From assembly GCA_023391335.1 (NCBI GenBank), contig JAEWBG010000073.1:1-18045 (forward strand): a DNA stretch of 18,045 nt. Direction: 5' to 3'. The translations under genes and the position numbers were made by a program. The DNA is from Pseudomonadota bacterium. Its GTDB lineage: Bacteria > Pseudomonadota > Gammaproteobacteria > Steroidobacterales > Steroidobacteraceae. The notes under the pieces were generated by a model that searched no databases, was not told where the DNA came from, and saw only the letters and a list, made by a program, of their open reading frames with translations. Below, piece after piece: positions 1 through 7,084 of the stretch; the stretch's first letter is position 1; each line of letters starts with the position of its first letter.

Positions 1-939
1 CGTGTAGATCTCGAGCCGATAACTGAAGTTGAAGAGACGCTCGGTTCGATCTCTTTCCCAAATGAGGGAATCGAAAGGCGATAACAAAGCGCGCTGTTCG
101 GTTTGCTTCGGGATGCGCACGTCGCGATGGAGGTAGGCCTGCTGCTTCCATCCGTCCACGCGAATTGGCGTCAACGCGCCCTCTTCCACCAATTCGCGCA
201 GTCGCTCATTCGCATCGGCGGTTGGTAGACGGAAGTAATCGCGCAGATCTCGCAATGTGCCCACGCCCAGAGCGCGTGCGGCAATCTCCATCAACGCTCT
301 TTGTGCCTCTGCCTTTGAAGGGGTGGACTGACGATAGATCTCGCAGGGAATGATCCGCTCAGTCAGGTCATAGCGGCGTTCAAAATTGCGGCGTTCCGAA
401 GTGCTGACTTCACCGGTCCAGAACAGCCACTCCATGATTTCCTTGGCTTGACTCCAACCCCACCATGACCCTTTCCCGCGCTGCGACCCTTCCAATTCGC
501 TCGCGCTCAGCGGCCCTTTATCCCGGATCTGCGCCAAGGCGTTTGCGACCAAGTCCTTGTGCTCGAGTGCATAGCGGCGCAGTCGATTCCAGATTCCCAC
601 TCCGCTTCGCGCGTTTTCCATTCGCCAGCGAAATAGAGGTTGATGCTCGATCGGCAGCAGCGAGGCTTCGTGCCCCCAATATTCGAATAGCTTTGCCGCC
701 GAGCGATCGTAGGCCAGCTCTTCGAGCCAGGCGCGCGGGTAAGAGCCACGCCGAGAATATGCCGGTAAGTAGTGAGAGCGCACGAGCACGTTCACGGAAT
801 CCATTTGTACTGCACCGAGGCTTCGCACCAGCGCAGCAAATTCATCACGCGTGAGTTTCTTGCGTGAGGGCACGAACTGCTGTGCAGTAAGCGCGATGCG
901 ACGTGCTTCTGCGATCGAGATCGATTCGCGGATCGGCAT
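1..939 (-). CDS. ycaQ: YcaQ/AlkX-like DNA glycosylase (HTH_42 family), C-terminus beyond window
   Basis: The first 313 residues are visible; the reading frame is still open at base 1, so the C-terminus is missing from the window. Family knowledge: YcaQ-like winged-helix glycosylases (HTH_42) excise bulky alkylated bases and unhook interstrand crosslinks. Seen here: the N-terminal VQMDSVNVL segment carries the Q-hydrophobic-D catalytic motif of the YcaQ-like branch (Q45, D47), unlike the QxQ of the AlkZ branch. It is followed by the family landmarks RSHYLPAYSR, FEYWGHEASLLP and, near the edge, SPFDSLIWERDR and FSYRLEIYT. The ATG lies at 939-937 and shares one base with the TGA of the upstream permease (TGATG), which supports this start and suggests translational coupling. 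Family assignment is firm; substrate is inferred from homologues. Confidence 0.88.
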   Translation of the reverse strand, partial: MPIRESISIAEARRIALTAQQFVPSRKKLTRDEFAALVRSLGAVQMDSVNVLVRSHYLPAYSRRGSYPRAWLEELAYDRSAAKLFEYWGHEASLLPIEHQPLFRWRMENARSGVGIWNRLRRYALEHKDLVANALAQIRDKGPLSASELEGSQRGKGSWWGWSQAKEIMEWLFWTGEVSTSERRNFERRYDLTERIIPCEIYRQSTPSKAEAQRALMEIAARALGVGTLRDLRDYFRLPTADANERLRELVEEGALTPIRVDGWKQQAYLHRDVRIPKQTEQRALLSPFDSLIWERDRTERLFNFSYRLEIYT

Positions 940-2762
940 CAATGCAGCGGAAAGAATTGTGGCAGTAACCAACTCAAGGTGAGCCACATGATAATGGTCA
1001 GCGGCACGCCGGCGCGAACGAAGTCGCGGAATGCGTAACCACCCGCGCTGTACACCAACAGATTGCAGTTGTCCGCCATCGGCGTTGCAAATCCCATATT
1101 CACGCCGAACAGCACCGCAAGCACGAACGGCTCAGGCGCGACCCCGAGTTGTCGAGCAAGCTCAACCGCAATGGGTGTGCCGATGACCGCGGCGGCGCTA
1201 TTCGAAATCAAGTTACCCAATACCGCCATCAGCAGCATGGTCGCACTCATCAGCGCAACGGGAGGCAGGCTACCGCTCGCAAGTACAAGCAATTTGGCGA
1301 TGAACTGCGCACCGCCGGTCGTGACGAGCGCCAGACTGATCGCGAGACTTGCAACCGTGAGCAAGATCATCGACGTATCGAGCGCACGAGTGGCATCCCG
1401 CCATTTGAGGCAACCCGTAACGACCATCAGCAGCACGCCGGTGACAGCCGCAATGGCGACGGGCATGAGGCGGAACGACGCGACTAGCACGATGCCAATC
1501 ATGATCATCATCGCGATCGGCGCCTTTGCGGTCAGCGGAACGTTGGTCGTCGCATCGAGCACCATCAGTTCCGAACGTTGTTTCAGACCGCGGATCTGCT
1601 CTTCAGGCCCCTGCACCAGCAGCACATCGCCGACGTGAAGCTGCACGTCGCGTAAGCCTGAGCGACCGAGCACTTCGGATTCGCCGGGTCGATGCAGCGC
1701 CAAGGGAATGAGCTGGTAGTGCCAATCGAAATTCACTTTTGCCAGCGTGCGATCGCGCAGCGGCGAGGTGGGTGTCAACACGAGTTCGGCGGTTTGTTGG
1801 TCGGGCGCGGTAAACGGATGATCGGCATCCACTGCGCGCTCGCCTGAATAGAGCGTTGCACCTAATGCGGATGCGTATTGCATCAGACGCTCCGGTGTAT
1901 CGCGCAAGACGAGTTGATCTCCTGATCGCAGTTCGAGATCAGGCAAGGGCGAAATGGAAAGCCCCGGCGGCCGCAACACCGCATGGGCATTCAATTCGCC
2001 TTGAGCGAGCTTGCGAGCCTCGGCCAGCGTAAGTCCTGTTGCAGCGCTCGTGTCCAGAAGCCGCAGCCGAGCCTCGAATACGCGCGGTGAACTCTCGCCG
2101 AAGACAGGTGGACGATCCGGCAACAAACGTGGCGCGATCAGCCACAAGTACAACAAGCCCGGGATCGCGGCGAGCGCGGCAGGCATGAAGAAATCGAACA
2201 TGTGGAAGCGCGGCAATCCCAGCGCCGCCGCGCTGCCGATCACAAGGAGGTTCAGGGATGTCCCAATCGGCGTTCCCATGCCGCCCATCTGCGCTGCAAA
2301 GGTCATCGGCATCAAGAGCTTCGCCGGCGAAATGCCTGATCGAAGTGCCACACCGGTCAACAACGGGATCATTAACACGACCTGCGGCGTGTTGTTCATG
2401 AACGCACTGATGATCGCGGTGACCAGCAGCACTGATCCTTGGGCCAGCCACGCATTGAAGTTCCACAACCGACCGATCAATCGCGCAAGCGGCGTGAGGG
2501 CTCCGGTGGACACCAACCCCTGACTCGCCATCATCAACGCACAGATCGCAATGAGCGCTTCGTTGCCGAACCCCGCGAAGAATCCGATGGGCTCGAAGTC
2601 TTTGCCGTGCGGGTGGTAGGGAAAGACGGTGAACCCTATCGCCAGCACCGCGAGCACCAACAGGCTCGAGGTCTCGACGGGGAGGGTCTCGCGCGAGAAT
2701 AGGTACAGCGCACCGACCGTCAAAACCATGACGGCAATCGCGTGAGGCTCGGGGATCGGCAT
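939..2762 (-). CDS. SLC13/DASS-type permease with internal RCK_C (TrkA-C) regulatory domains
   Basis: A 607-residue membrane protein. Two hydrophobic halves (about residues 1-195 and 405-607) flank a soluble stretch (about 200-390) that looks like two RCK_C/TrkA-C domains, with repeated ...LRSGDQLVLRDTPE and LHVGDVLLVQGPEEQI patterns. This is the usual layout of prokaryotic SLC13-like anion permeases. The re-entrant substrate motifs are visible as NNTP (123-126) in the first half and SNSAAAVIGTP in the second. Family members carry sulfate, phosphate or di/tricarboxylates with sodium; the substrate here cannot be read from sequence. The frame extends upstream to a GTG at 2855, but MPIPEPHAIAVMVLTVGALY at 2762 is the natural start because helix 1 begins there; no clean ribosome site was found. 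Its stop overlaps the YcaQ start, so the two are probably one operon. Confidence 0.85.
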   Translation of the reverse strand: MPIPEPHAIAVMVLTVGALYLFSRETLPVETSSLLVLAVLAIGFTVFPYHPHGKDFEPIGFFAGFGNEALIAICALMMASQGLVSTGALTPLARLIGRLWNFNAWLAQGSVLLVTAIISAFMNNTPQVVLMIPLLTGVALRSGISPAKLLMPMTFAAQMGGMGTPIGTSLNLLVIGSAAALGLPRFHMFDFFMPAALAAIPGLLYLWLIAPRLLPDRPPVFGESSPRVFEARLRLLDTSAATGLTLAEARKLAQGELNAHAVLRPPGLSISPLPDLELRSGDQLVLRDTPERLMQYASALGATLYSGERAVDADHPFTAPDQQTAELVLTPTSPLRDRTLAKVNFDWHYQLIPLALHRPGESEVLGRSGLRDVQLHVGDVLLVQGPEEQIRGLKQRSELMVLDATTNVPLTAKAPIAMMIMIGIVLVASFRLMPVAIAAVTGVLLMVVTGCLKWRDATRALDTSMILLTVASLAISLALVTTGGAQFIAKLLVLASGSLPPVALMSATMLLMAVLGNLISNSAAAVIGTPIAVELARQLGVAPEPFVLAVLFGVNMGFATPMADNCNLLVYSAGGYAFRDFVRAGVPLTIIMWLTLSWLLPQFFPLH

Positions 2763-2984
2763 CCTTGTTGTCGTATGGCCTTGGTGTGCTTCAACAATCC
2801 GGAGCCGAAACTGGTTCCGGCAATCCATTCTGCCGAAGCATGGTGGGGGAAGCACCTATTCTGCGCGACGAGTTTGCATCACCGCGAGTGCGGGCCAGCC
2901 TGGATGCGCTTTCCTGTCGAAGATGACTGACGGTTGCACGCCGGCCACCCAGAATGACTTTCGCACTCACAGCAAGGAACCCGC

Positions 2985-3224
2985 ATGAACACGTCGCAGC
3001 CGGAGTTCTCGATCGAGCTGACCGCCCAGGAACTGGTGGGCCCGTACCCGCGGGCCGACATCGTAGAAGTCGAAGACCTGTGGACGCTCGATCCCCTTCT
3101 AAGAACCTGCAGGGACGCAATCAATGACGATCGGCTACTGCCTCCCACTGCGGACGAAGTCGAACTGGACCTCACGCCCGCGCAAATCGAATTGCTGTTG
3201 TTGACGGGGTCGATGGGAAGGTAG
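2985..3224 (+). CDS. Small hypothetical protein, 79 aa
   Basis: Not recognised as a known family. The protein is acidic, rich in Glu, Asp and Leu, with no membrane segment, signal peptide or cysteine. The C-terminal half (DEVELDLTPAQIELLLLTGS) looks like a short amphipathic helix. It is supported as real by a good ribosome site, AAGGAA, six bases before the ATG, by a composition like its neighbours, and by its isolated position divergent from the SLC13 permease across about 220 bp. A REP-like palindrome begins at its stop codon and could end its transcript. Function unknown. Confidence 0.55.
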   Translation: MNTSQPEFSIELTAQELVGPYPRADIVEVEDLWTLDPLLRTCRDAINDDRLLPPTADEVELDLTPAQIELLLLTGSMGR

Positions 3225-3258
3225 GTGAGGGAGTGAGCGCGAGCCGTGCTCGCGTGAG
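3224..3258. repeat. REP-like palindrome, copy A
   Basis: GGTGAGGGAGTGAG leads into a hairpin CGCGAGC-CGT-GCTCGCG (7-bp stem, 3-nt loop) followed by TGAGAG. The same architecture, in opposite orientation, recurs at 7002-7040, where the stem is identical and only the loop differs (AAT). It sits directly at the stop codon of the small upstream gene. Confidence 0.6.
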
Positions 3259-3396
3259 AGTTGCACGTGAGAGACGCAGGGAAGCGCAACTAGCTGCGGT
3301 TTCACCAGAAGGCTCGCGTAGTTCTCGGCCGCTGCGCGAGATTGGGGATGCCGCGTCGGGATCGGATTGAACGGCGGGGTGCTGGCTCAATTTCCT

Positions 3397-3455
3397 GATG
3401 AGCTACTCATCTCACTGCCTTCACGCGCAGCTTTCACTCCCTCACTTGCGCCCGC
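3397..3455. repeat. REP-like palindrome, copy D, with adjoining 6-bp hairpin
   Basis: GATGAG-CTA-CTCATC (3397-3411) is a perfect 6-bp hairpin. Bases 3420-3440 are an exact 21-nt inverted copy of 11834-11854, and continue into CCTCACTTG, matching the leader of copy A in reverse. It lies just downstream of the stop codon of the DUF4136 gene, so it would be at the 3' end of that transcript. Confidence 0.6.
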
Positions 3456-3466
3456 CCCGCGAGCGC

Positions 3467-4030
3467 TTACATATTCGGCCGACCCGGATACTGACGCATG
3501 AGTTCGGTGACGACGGCATTGATCGTCGCCTTCTGATTGGCGAGCGCTTCCTCGGTCACGCGGCCTTCGCTCACGCCTTCCCAAACGAGCTGTTTCTTCT
3601 CGGCATCGACGATATCGAGATTGATGGTGCCGTATTTGTAGGTGACGATGCGATCGTCATCGTACATCGGCCATCCCGTGTAGAGCCCATATCGATAGTC
3701 GTAGTAGCCATAGCCCGGACCTGGACGACTCTCGGTTCGATCGCGCGTGTTCATATAGAAGTTAACGAGCAAATCGGGATGATCTTCGCTGTACTTGTAG
3801 CCGCGAGCTTCCATGGCCATTGACACGGCACTCTTGAAGTAACTGGTGACGAGCGTCGAATAGCCGCCGCGGTCAGTGCCTGTTTCCTTCGGAAAGCCAT
3901 AGGTTCGATAAACGGAGAGATCCGCCGACTTGTCGTAATCGACTCGTGTTTTGGGCGCGCTCGTGGTCGCGCAGCCCGCTATCAGCAGCAAACACAAAAC
4001 GGGAACGAAGCTCAACGACCGACGCAACAT
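3467..4030 (-). CDS. DUF4136 outer-membrane lipoprotein
   Basis: A 187-residue lipoprotein precursor. Residues 1-19 form a signal peptide ending in a lipobox, LLIAGC, with Cys20 as the lipidated residue; Ala at +2 rather than Asp predicts sorting to the outer membrane. The mature part reads as DUF4136: VDYDKSADLSVYRTYGF near the N-terminus, HPDLLVNFY in the middle, a Tyr/Gly-rich loop (PGYGYYDYRYGLYTGWP) and a closing YKYGTINLDIVDAEKKQLVW...A...TINAVVTELMRQYP. Family function is unknown. The frame is open to 4144, but the ATG at 4030 is chosen because an AGAGG ribosome site sits six bases upstream and the signal peptide starts there. It appears monocistronic. Confidence 0.88.
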   Translation of the reverse strand: MLRRSLSFVPVLCLLLIAGCATTSAPKTRVDYDKSADLSVYRTYGFPKETGTDRGGYSTLVTSYFKSAVSMAMEARGYKYSEDHPDLLVNFYMNTRDRTESRPGPGYGYYDYRYGLYTGWPMYDDDRIVTYKYGTINLDIVDAEKKQLVWEGVSEGRVTEEALANQKATINAVVTELMRQYPGRPNM

Positions 4031-4212
4031 GGTTGACCTCTTCAGCGCATTGCGGCGCCTGCATTCAATCTCTACGACGAACGACGCGATGGGGAGTTCC
4101 AAAGCGACGACTGGCTTTGTAAGTGCGGCACGGGCCGAATTCAAGCGGTTTTAGGTACGCACGTCCTAAAGTCGGCTTCATTTAGCGGACGTTCATTTTC
4201 AGACGTTCAATT

Positions 4213-4830
4213 TCATAGGGGCAATTGCGTCTGGCCCATCTCCAAATCCAGCAGCCAACGCTTACGCCATGCACCCCCGCCGTACCCGCCCAAGTCTCCG
4301 TGCGCGTTCACGACGCGATGACACGGGATCACGATCGCGATGGGATTGAGGTGATTGGCCGCACCGACCGCGCGCATGGCGCCCGCGTCTCCGACTCGTT
4401 GCGCCACGGCACCGTAGGAACGCGTCTGACCATACGGAATCCGCAGCAACTCGCCCCAGACCTTCTCTTGGAACGCACTGCCTCGATAGATGAGCGGAAC
4501 GTCGAACGTCTGCAGCTCGCGGGCAAAGTAGGCGTCTAGCTGTCCGATCAGTTTCTCGAGCACGGGTTCGGACCCGACATGCAGCGCGCAGTTGAATCGA
4601 ACTTCTAGATCTGCAAGGCGTCGACCTATTTCAGGCTCATCGCAAAACTCGAGCACGGCGATGGCACCGTTTTGCGCGCCGAGAAGCAGCGGTCCGAGGG
4701 GCGACTCCACACCCATGAGCGACAAAGATGAATCTTTTTCGCGCACAGCACTCTGCATGCGTGCGCAATCGCGCGCCAGCACCTCATTCAATTCGCGATG
4801 AACGCTCACGTGTTCGGCCGCTGTCCTCAT
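4213..4830 (-). CDS. ogt: Methylated-DNA--protein-cysteine methyltransferase (Ogt/AGT family)
   Basis: Suicide repair protein that moves an alkyl group from O6-alkylguanine (or O4-alkylthymine) to its own cysteine. The active site IVIPCHRVV is intact (Cys170 counted from 4830), preceded by RAVGAANHLNP and followed by GDLGGYGGG and RKRWLLDLE, the usual order. The helix-turn-helix segment FQEKVWGELLRIPYGQTRSYGAVAQRVG is also present. The start is uncertain: ATGs at 4830, 4758 and 4716 are all in frame without a convincing ribosome site. The last gives 167 residues, close to the usual Ogt length, and starts just before the conserved SPLGPL. It is divergent from the lytic transglycosylase, with 45 bp between start codons if 4830 is used. 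There is no Ada-type metal-binding domain, so it is the stand-alone form. Confidence 0.9.
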   Translation of the reverse strand: MRTAAEHVSVHRELNEVLARDCARMQSAVREKDSSLSLMGVESPLGPLLLGAQNGAIAVLEFCDEPEIGRRLADLEVRFNCALHVGSEPVLEKLIGQLDAYFARELQTFDVPLIYRGSAFQEKVWGELLRIPYGQTRSYGAVAQRVGDAGAMRAVGAANHLNPIAIVIPCHRVVNAHGDLGGYGGGAWRKRWLLDLEMGQTQLPL

Positions 4831-4875
4831 TCGACCACAATGGCAGATCGAAGCTGTTGCCGCTACCCTCGCACC

Positions 4876-6858
4876 ATGTCTTCACGAGTTCGAATTGTTT
4901 TACTTGCGATCGCGATTGCGACGGCCATTCCTTCGTGCGCTTATCCGAGCGATGCGCCCGAAGATCCTCTGCGTCATGCGCGCGAGGTGTTCAAACGGGC
5001 GTACGAGCAAGCGCAGTCCATTGGACGCGAACCGCAAACTCCAGACGACGAAGGCCTGCGTACGTACCCGCTGTATCCGTATTTGCAAGCCGTACGGATT
5101 CGCCGCGCGCTCAGCTCCGCGAGTAAACAACTGAGCAGCGCCGACCAGCGTGCCGAGACCTTCCTCGCGTACTACGATCGCGAACCCGTAGGCCGAGCGC
5201 TGCGCCGCGATTGGCTGGCGAATCTTGCTGACCGCGGCTTGTGGGAAACGTACTTGCTGCAGTATCGAGACGATTTGGCAGATGACGCGCTGCGCTGCCA
5301 TTCGTTCACGGCGCGTATTGCGCTGGGCCAAACAGACGGACTCATCGCACCGATCCAACAGCAGTGGCTCACGCCGGCGAGCTTGCCGGAATGCGAACAC
5401 GCGTTCGATTGGTTGCGTGAGCAGAACCAATTGACGCCCGCGGCCATCGAGGCACGTGCGCGACTTGCGCTCAAGGAAGGCAACGCCAGCTTCGCCCAAC
5501 AGATCGCCGCGATGCTTCCGGGCGCGCAAGCCGCGCCGCTGCTGCGTTGGGCGGCATTGCTCCAGAGTCCGCAACGCGAGATCGAACATCTCATCCGCAA
5601 TCGCACCGTGCACGTGGAGCCGGAGGCACTATTGGCGGGCTGGACGAAGTTCGTTCGCAGCGACCGCGACGCTGGCATCAAGAAGTACTCAGCATTCATT
5701 CGCAGCCAGAACTTTTCTGCCGCGGAGGCCAGTCCCTACGCATTGAGTCTCGCGCTAGCACTCGCCTGGGACCGCCGCCCAGAATCGCTCGATTACTTCA
5801 AACGCGTGCGCGCCGAGGATCTAGACGACTACGCGAAGGAATGGCTGGCGAGAGCGGCGATTTGGAACGACCAATGGAAGACCGTCACAGATGCCATCAC
5901 CTCCATGAGCGACGAGTCGCGCAAGCTCGCTCGCTGGCGCTACTGGGCGGCCCGAGCGGCGGAACGCAAAGGCGATGCAGCGCTGGCTCAACAGCTATAC
6001 GAGTCGCTTCTTCCTGACGACAACTTCTACTCGATCATGTCCGCAGCGCGCTTGGATCGCCCTGTATCGCCGCATCCAGAAAAACTCGTGAAGGACGACG
6101 TGCAAGTGGCCGCGCTGAATGCCTTGCCCGAGTTCGTCCGCGCTCGAGAGCTGTTTTGGTGCGGCATGCGCAACGAAGCAGGAAGCGAATGGTCCTTCGG
6201 CTATCGCGAATTAGATGATGGAGCGAAGCAGCAGTCGATCAACTTGGCCGCAAGCTGGGGTTGGTATGAGCAGGCGATTGTCGTCGCAGCTCAACAACGC
6301 ATCTTCAACGATTACGCCCTGCTCTATCCGCGCCCTTTCGACGATGCTGTGAAGGACGCCTCACAGCTCACAGAGCTCCCGCCAGATTTGATTTACTCGG
6401 TGCTGCGCCAAGAGAGTCTGTATCGAGAGGATGCCGTCTCTCCCGCCGGCGCACGCGGGCTACTGCAGCTCATTCTCGAAACAGCCCGTCGCACGGCACG
6501 CGCATACGATCAGCCGCGGCCCGACGCGGACGATCTGTTCGATCCGGACGTCAACGTCACGCTCGGTGCAGCGCAGCTCAAGACCATGGTCGATCGATTC
6601 GGCGGTCAAATCGTGATTGCTTTAGCAGGCTACAACGCCGGCCCCAACGCGGCTGCTCGATGGCTACCGGAGCGAACGATGGAAGCCGACGTGTGGATCG
6701 AGAACATCCCGTACAACGAAACACGCAACTATGTGCAACGCATCTTGTGGCACAGCGTCGTGTTCGGATGGCTACGAACCGGCCAGCCGCAATCAGTCGA
6801 TCCGAAACTCGCGAAGGTCACACCGTTGGTGGATACGTCGCTGCTCGGGCAGAGGTGA
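4876..6858 (+). CDS. slt: Soluble lytic murein transglycosylase (Slt70-like)
   Basis: A 660-residue exported enzyme that cleaves the MurNAc-GlcNAc bond of peptidoglycan, leaving 1,6-anhydro ends. Residues 1 to about 20 form a signal peptide (RVRIVLLAIAIATAIPSC). The Cys there lacks a proper lipobox, so a periplasmic soluble enzyme is favoured. Residues about 30-480 are the all-helical U/L superhelix typical of Slt70. The C-terminal catalytic domain carries LIYSVLRQES with catalytic Glu513, SPAGARGLLQLILETARRTA, LAGYNAGPNAAARWLP and ENIPYNETRNYVQRIL. The usual GLMQ(L/I)MP is here GLLQLIL, without the proline. Total length is near the 645 of E. coli Slt70. The frame extends to 4798, but the ATG at 4876 is chosen because the signal peptide begins there; no clear ribosome site is seen. 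Confidence 0.92.
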   Translation: MSSRVRIVLLAIAIATAIPSCAYPSDAPEDPLRHAREVFKRAYEQAQSIGREPQTPDDEGLRTYPLYPYLQAVRIRRALSSASKQLSSADQRAETFLAYYDREPVGRALRRDWLANLADRGLWETYLLQYRDDLADDALRCHSFTARIALGQTDGLIAPIQQQWLTPASLPECEHAFDWLREQNQLTPAAIEARARLALKEGNASFAQQIAAMLPGAQAAPLLRWAALLQSPQREIEHLIRNRTVHVEPEALLAGWTKFVRSDRDAGIKKYSAFIRSQNFSAAEASPYALSLALALAWDRRPESLDYFKRVRAEDLDDYAKEWLARAAIWNDQWKTVTDAITSMSDESRKLARWRYWAARAAERKGDAALAQQLYESLLPDDNFYSIMSAARLDRPVSPHPEKLVKDDVQVAALNALPEFVRARELFWCGMRNEAGSEWSFGYRELDDGAKQQSINLAASWGWYEQAIVVAAQQRIFNDYALLYPRPFDDAVKDASQLTELPPDLIYSVLRQESLYREDAVSPAGARGLLQLILETARRTARAYDQPRPDADDLFDPDVNVTLGAAQLKTMVDRFGGQIVIALAGYNAGPNAAARWLPERTMEADVWIENIPYNETRNYVQRILWHSVVFGWLRTGQPQSVDPKLAKVTPLVDTSLLGQR

Positions 6859-6866
6859 CGCGAGCG

Positions 6867-6909
6867 TGCAGTGATGACGTGAGAACGTGAGCGCGCTTCG
6901 CGCGTGAAT
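6867..6909. repeat. REP-like palindrome, copy C
   Basis: Just after the slt stop codon, GTGAG is followed by a hairpin CGCGC-TTC-GCGCG (6892-6904) and TGA. The layout is the same as copies A and B but the stem sequence differs. Together with copy B it fills the 226-bp gap between two convergent genes, where it could act as a bidirectional terminator or transcript end. Confidence 0.45.
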
Positions 6910-7001
6910 AGCGCAGTTTATCTTGATGCCGGCAGCTGTTTCGCCCCATAACGCTGTAGCCGCGGAGCACGAGGCCTTGGGCCTTCTCTCCTCACGCAAA
7001 G

Positions 7002-7040
7002 CTCCTCACGCGAGCAATGCTCGCGCTCACTACCTCACTC
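7002..7040. repeat. REP-like palindrome, copy B (inverted relative to copy A)
   Basis: CTCACGCGAGC-AAT-GCTCGCGCTCAC contains a perfect 7-bp stem (7009-7015 with 7019-7025) and a 3-nt loop, then TACCTCACTC. Reverse-complemented, it matches copy A at 3224-3258 almost base for base outside the loop. Confidence 0.6.
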
Positions 7041-7084
7041 GTCATTGTGTTTCATCCGGCTCTTCAATCTCGCTTTTCTTTTTT

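Noticed and set aside
4900..5613. A long minus-strand reading frame inside slt
   Set aside because: It is antisense to the well-supported lytic transglycosylase and shows no recognisable protein motif; long shadow frames are expected in GC-rich DNA.
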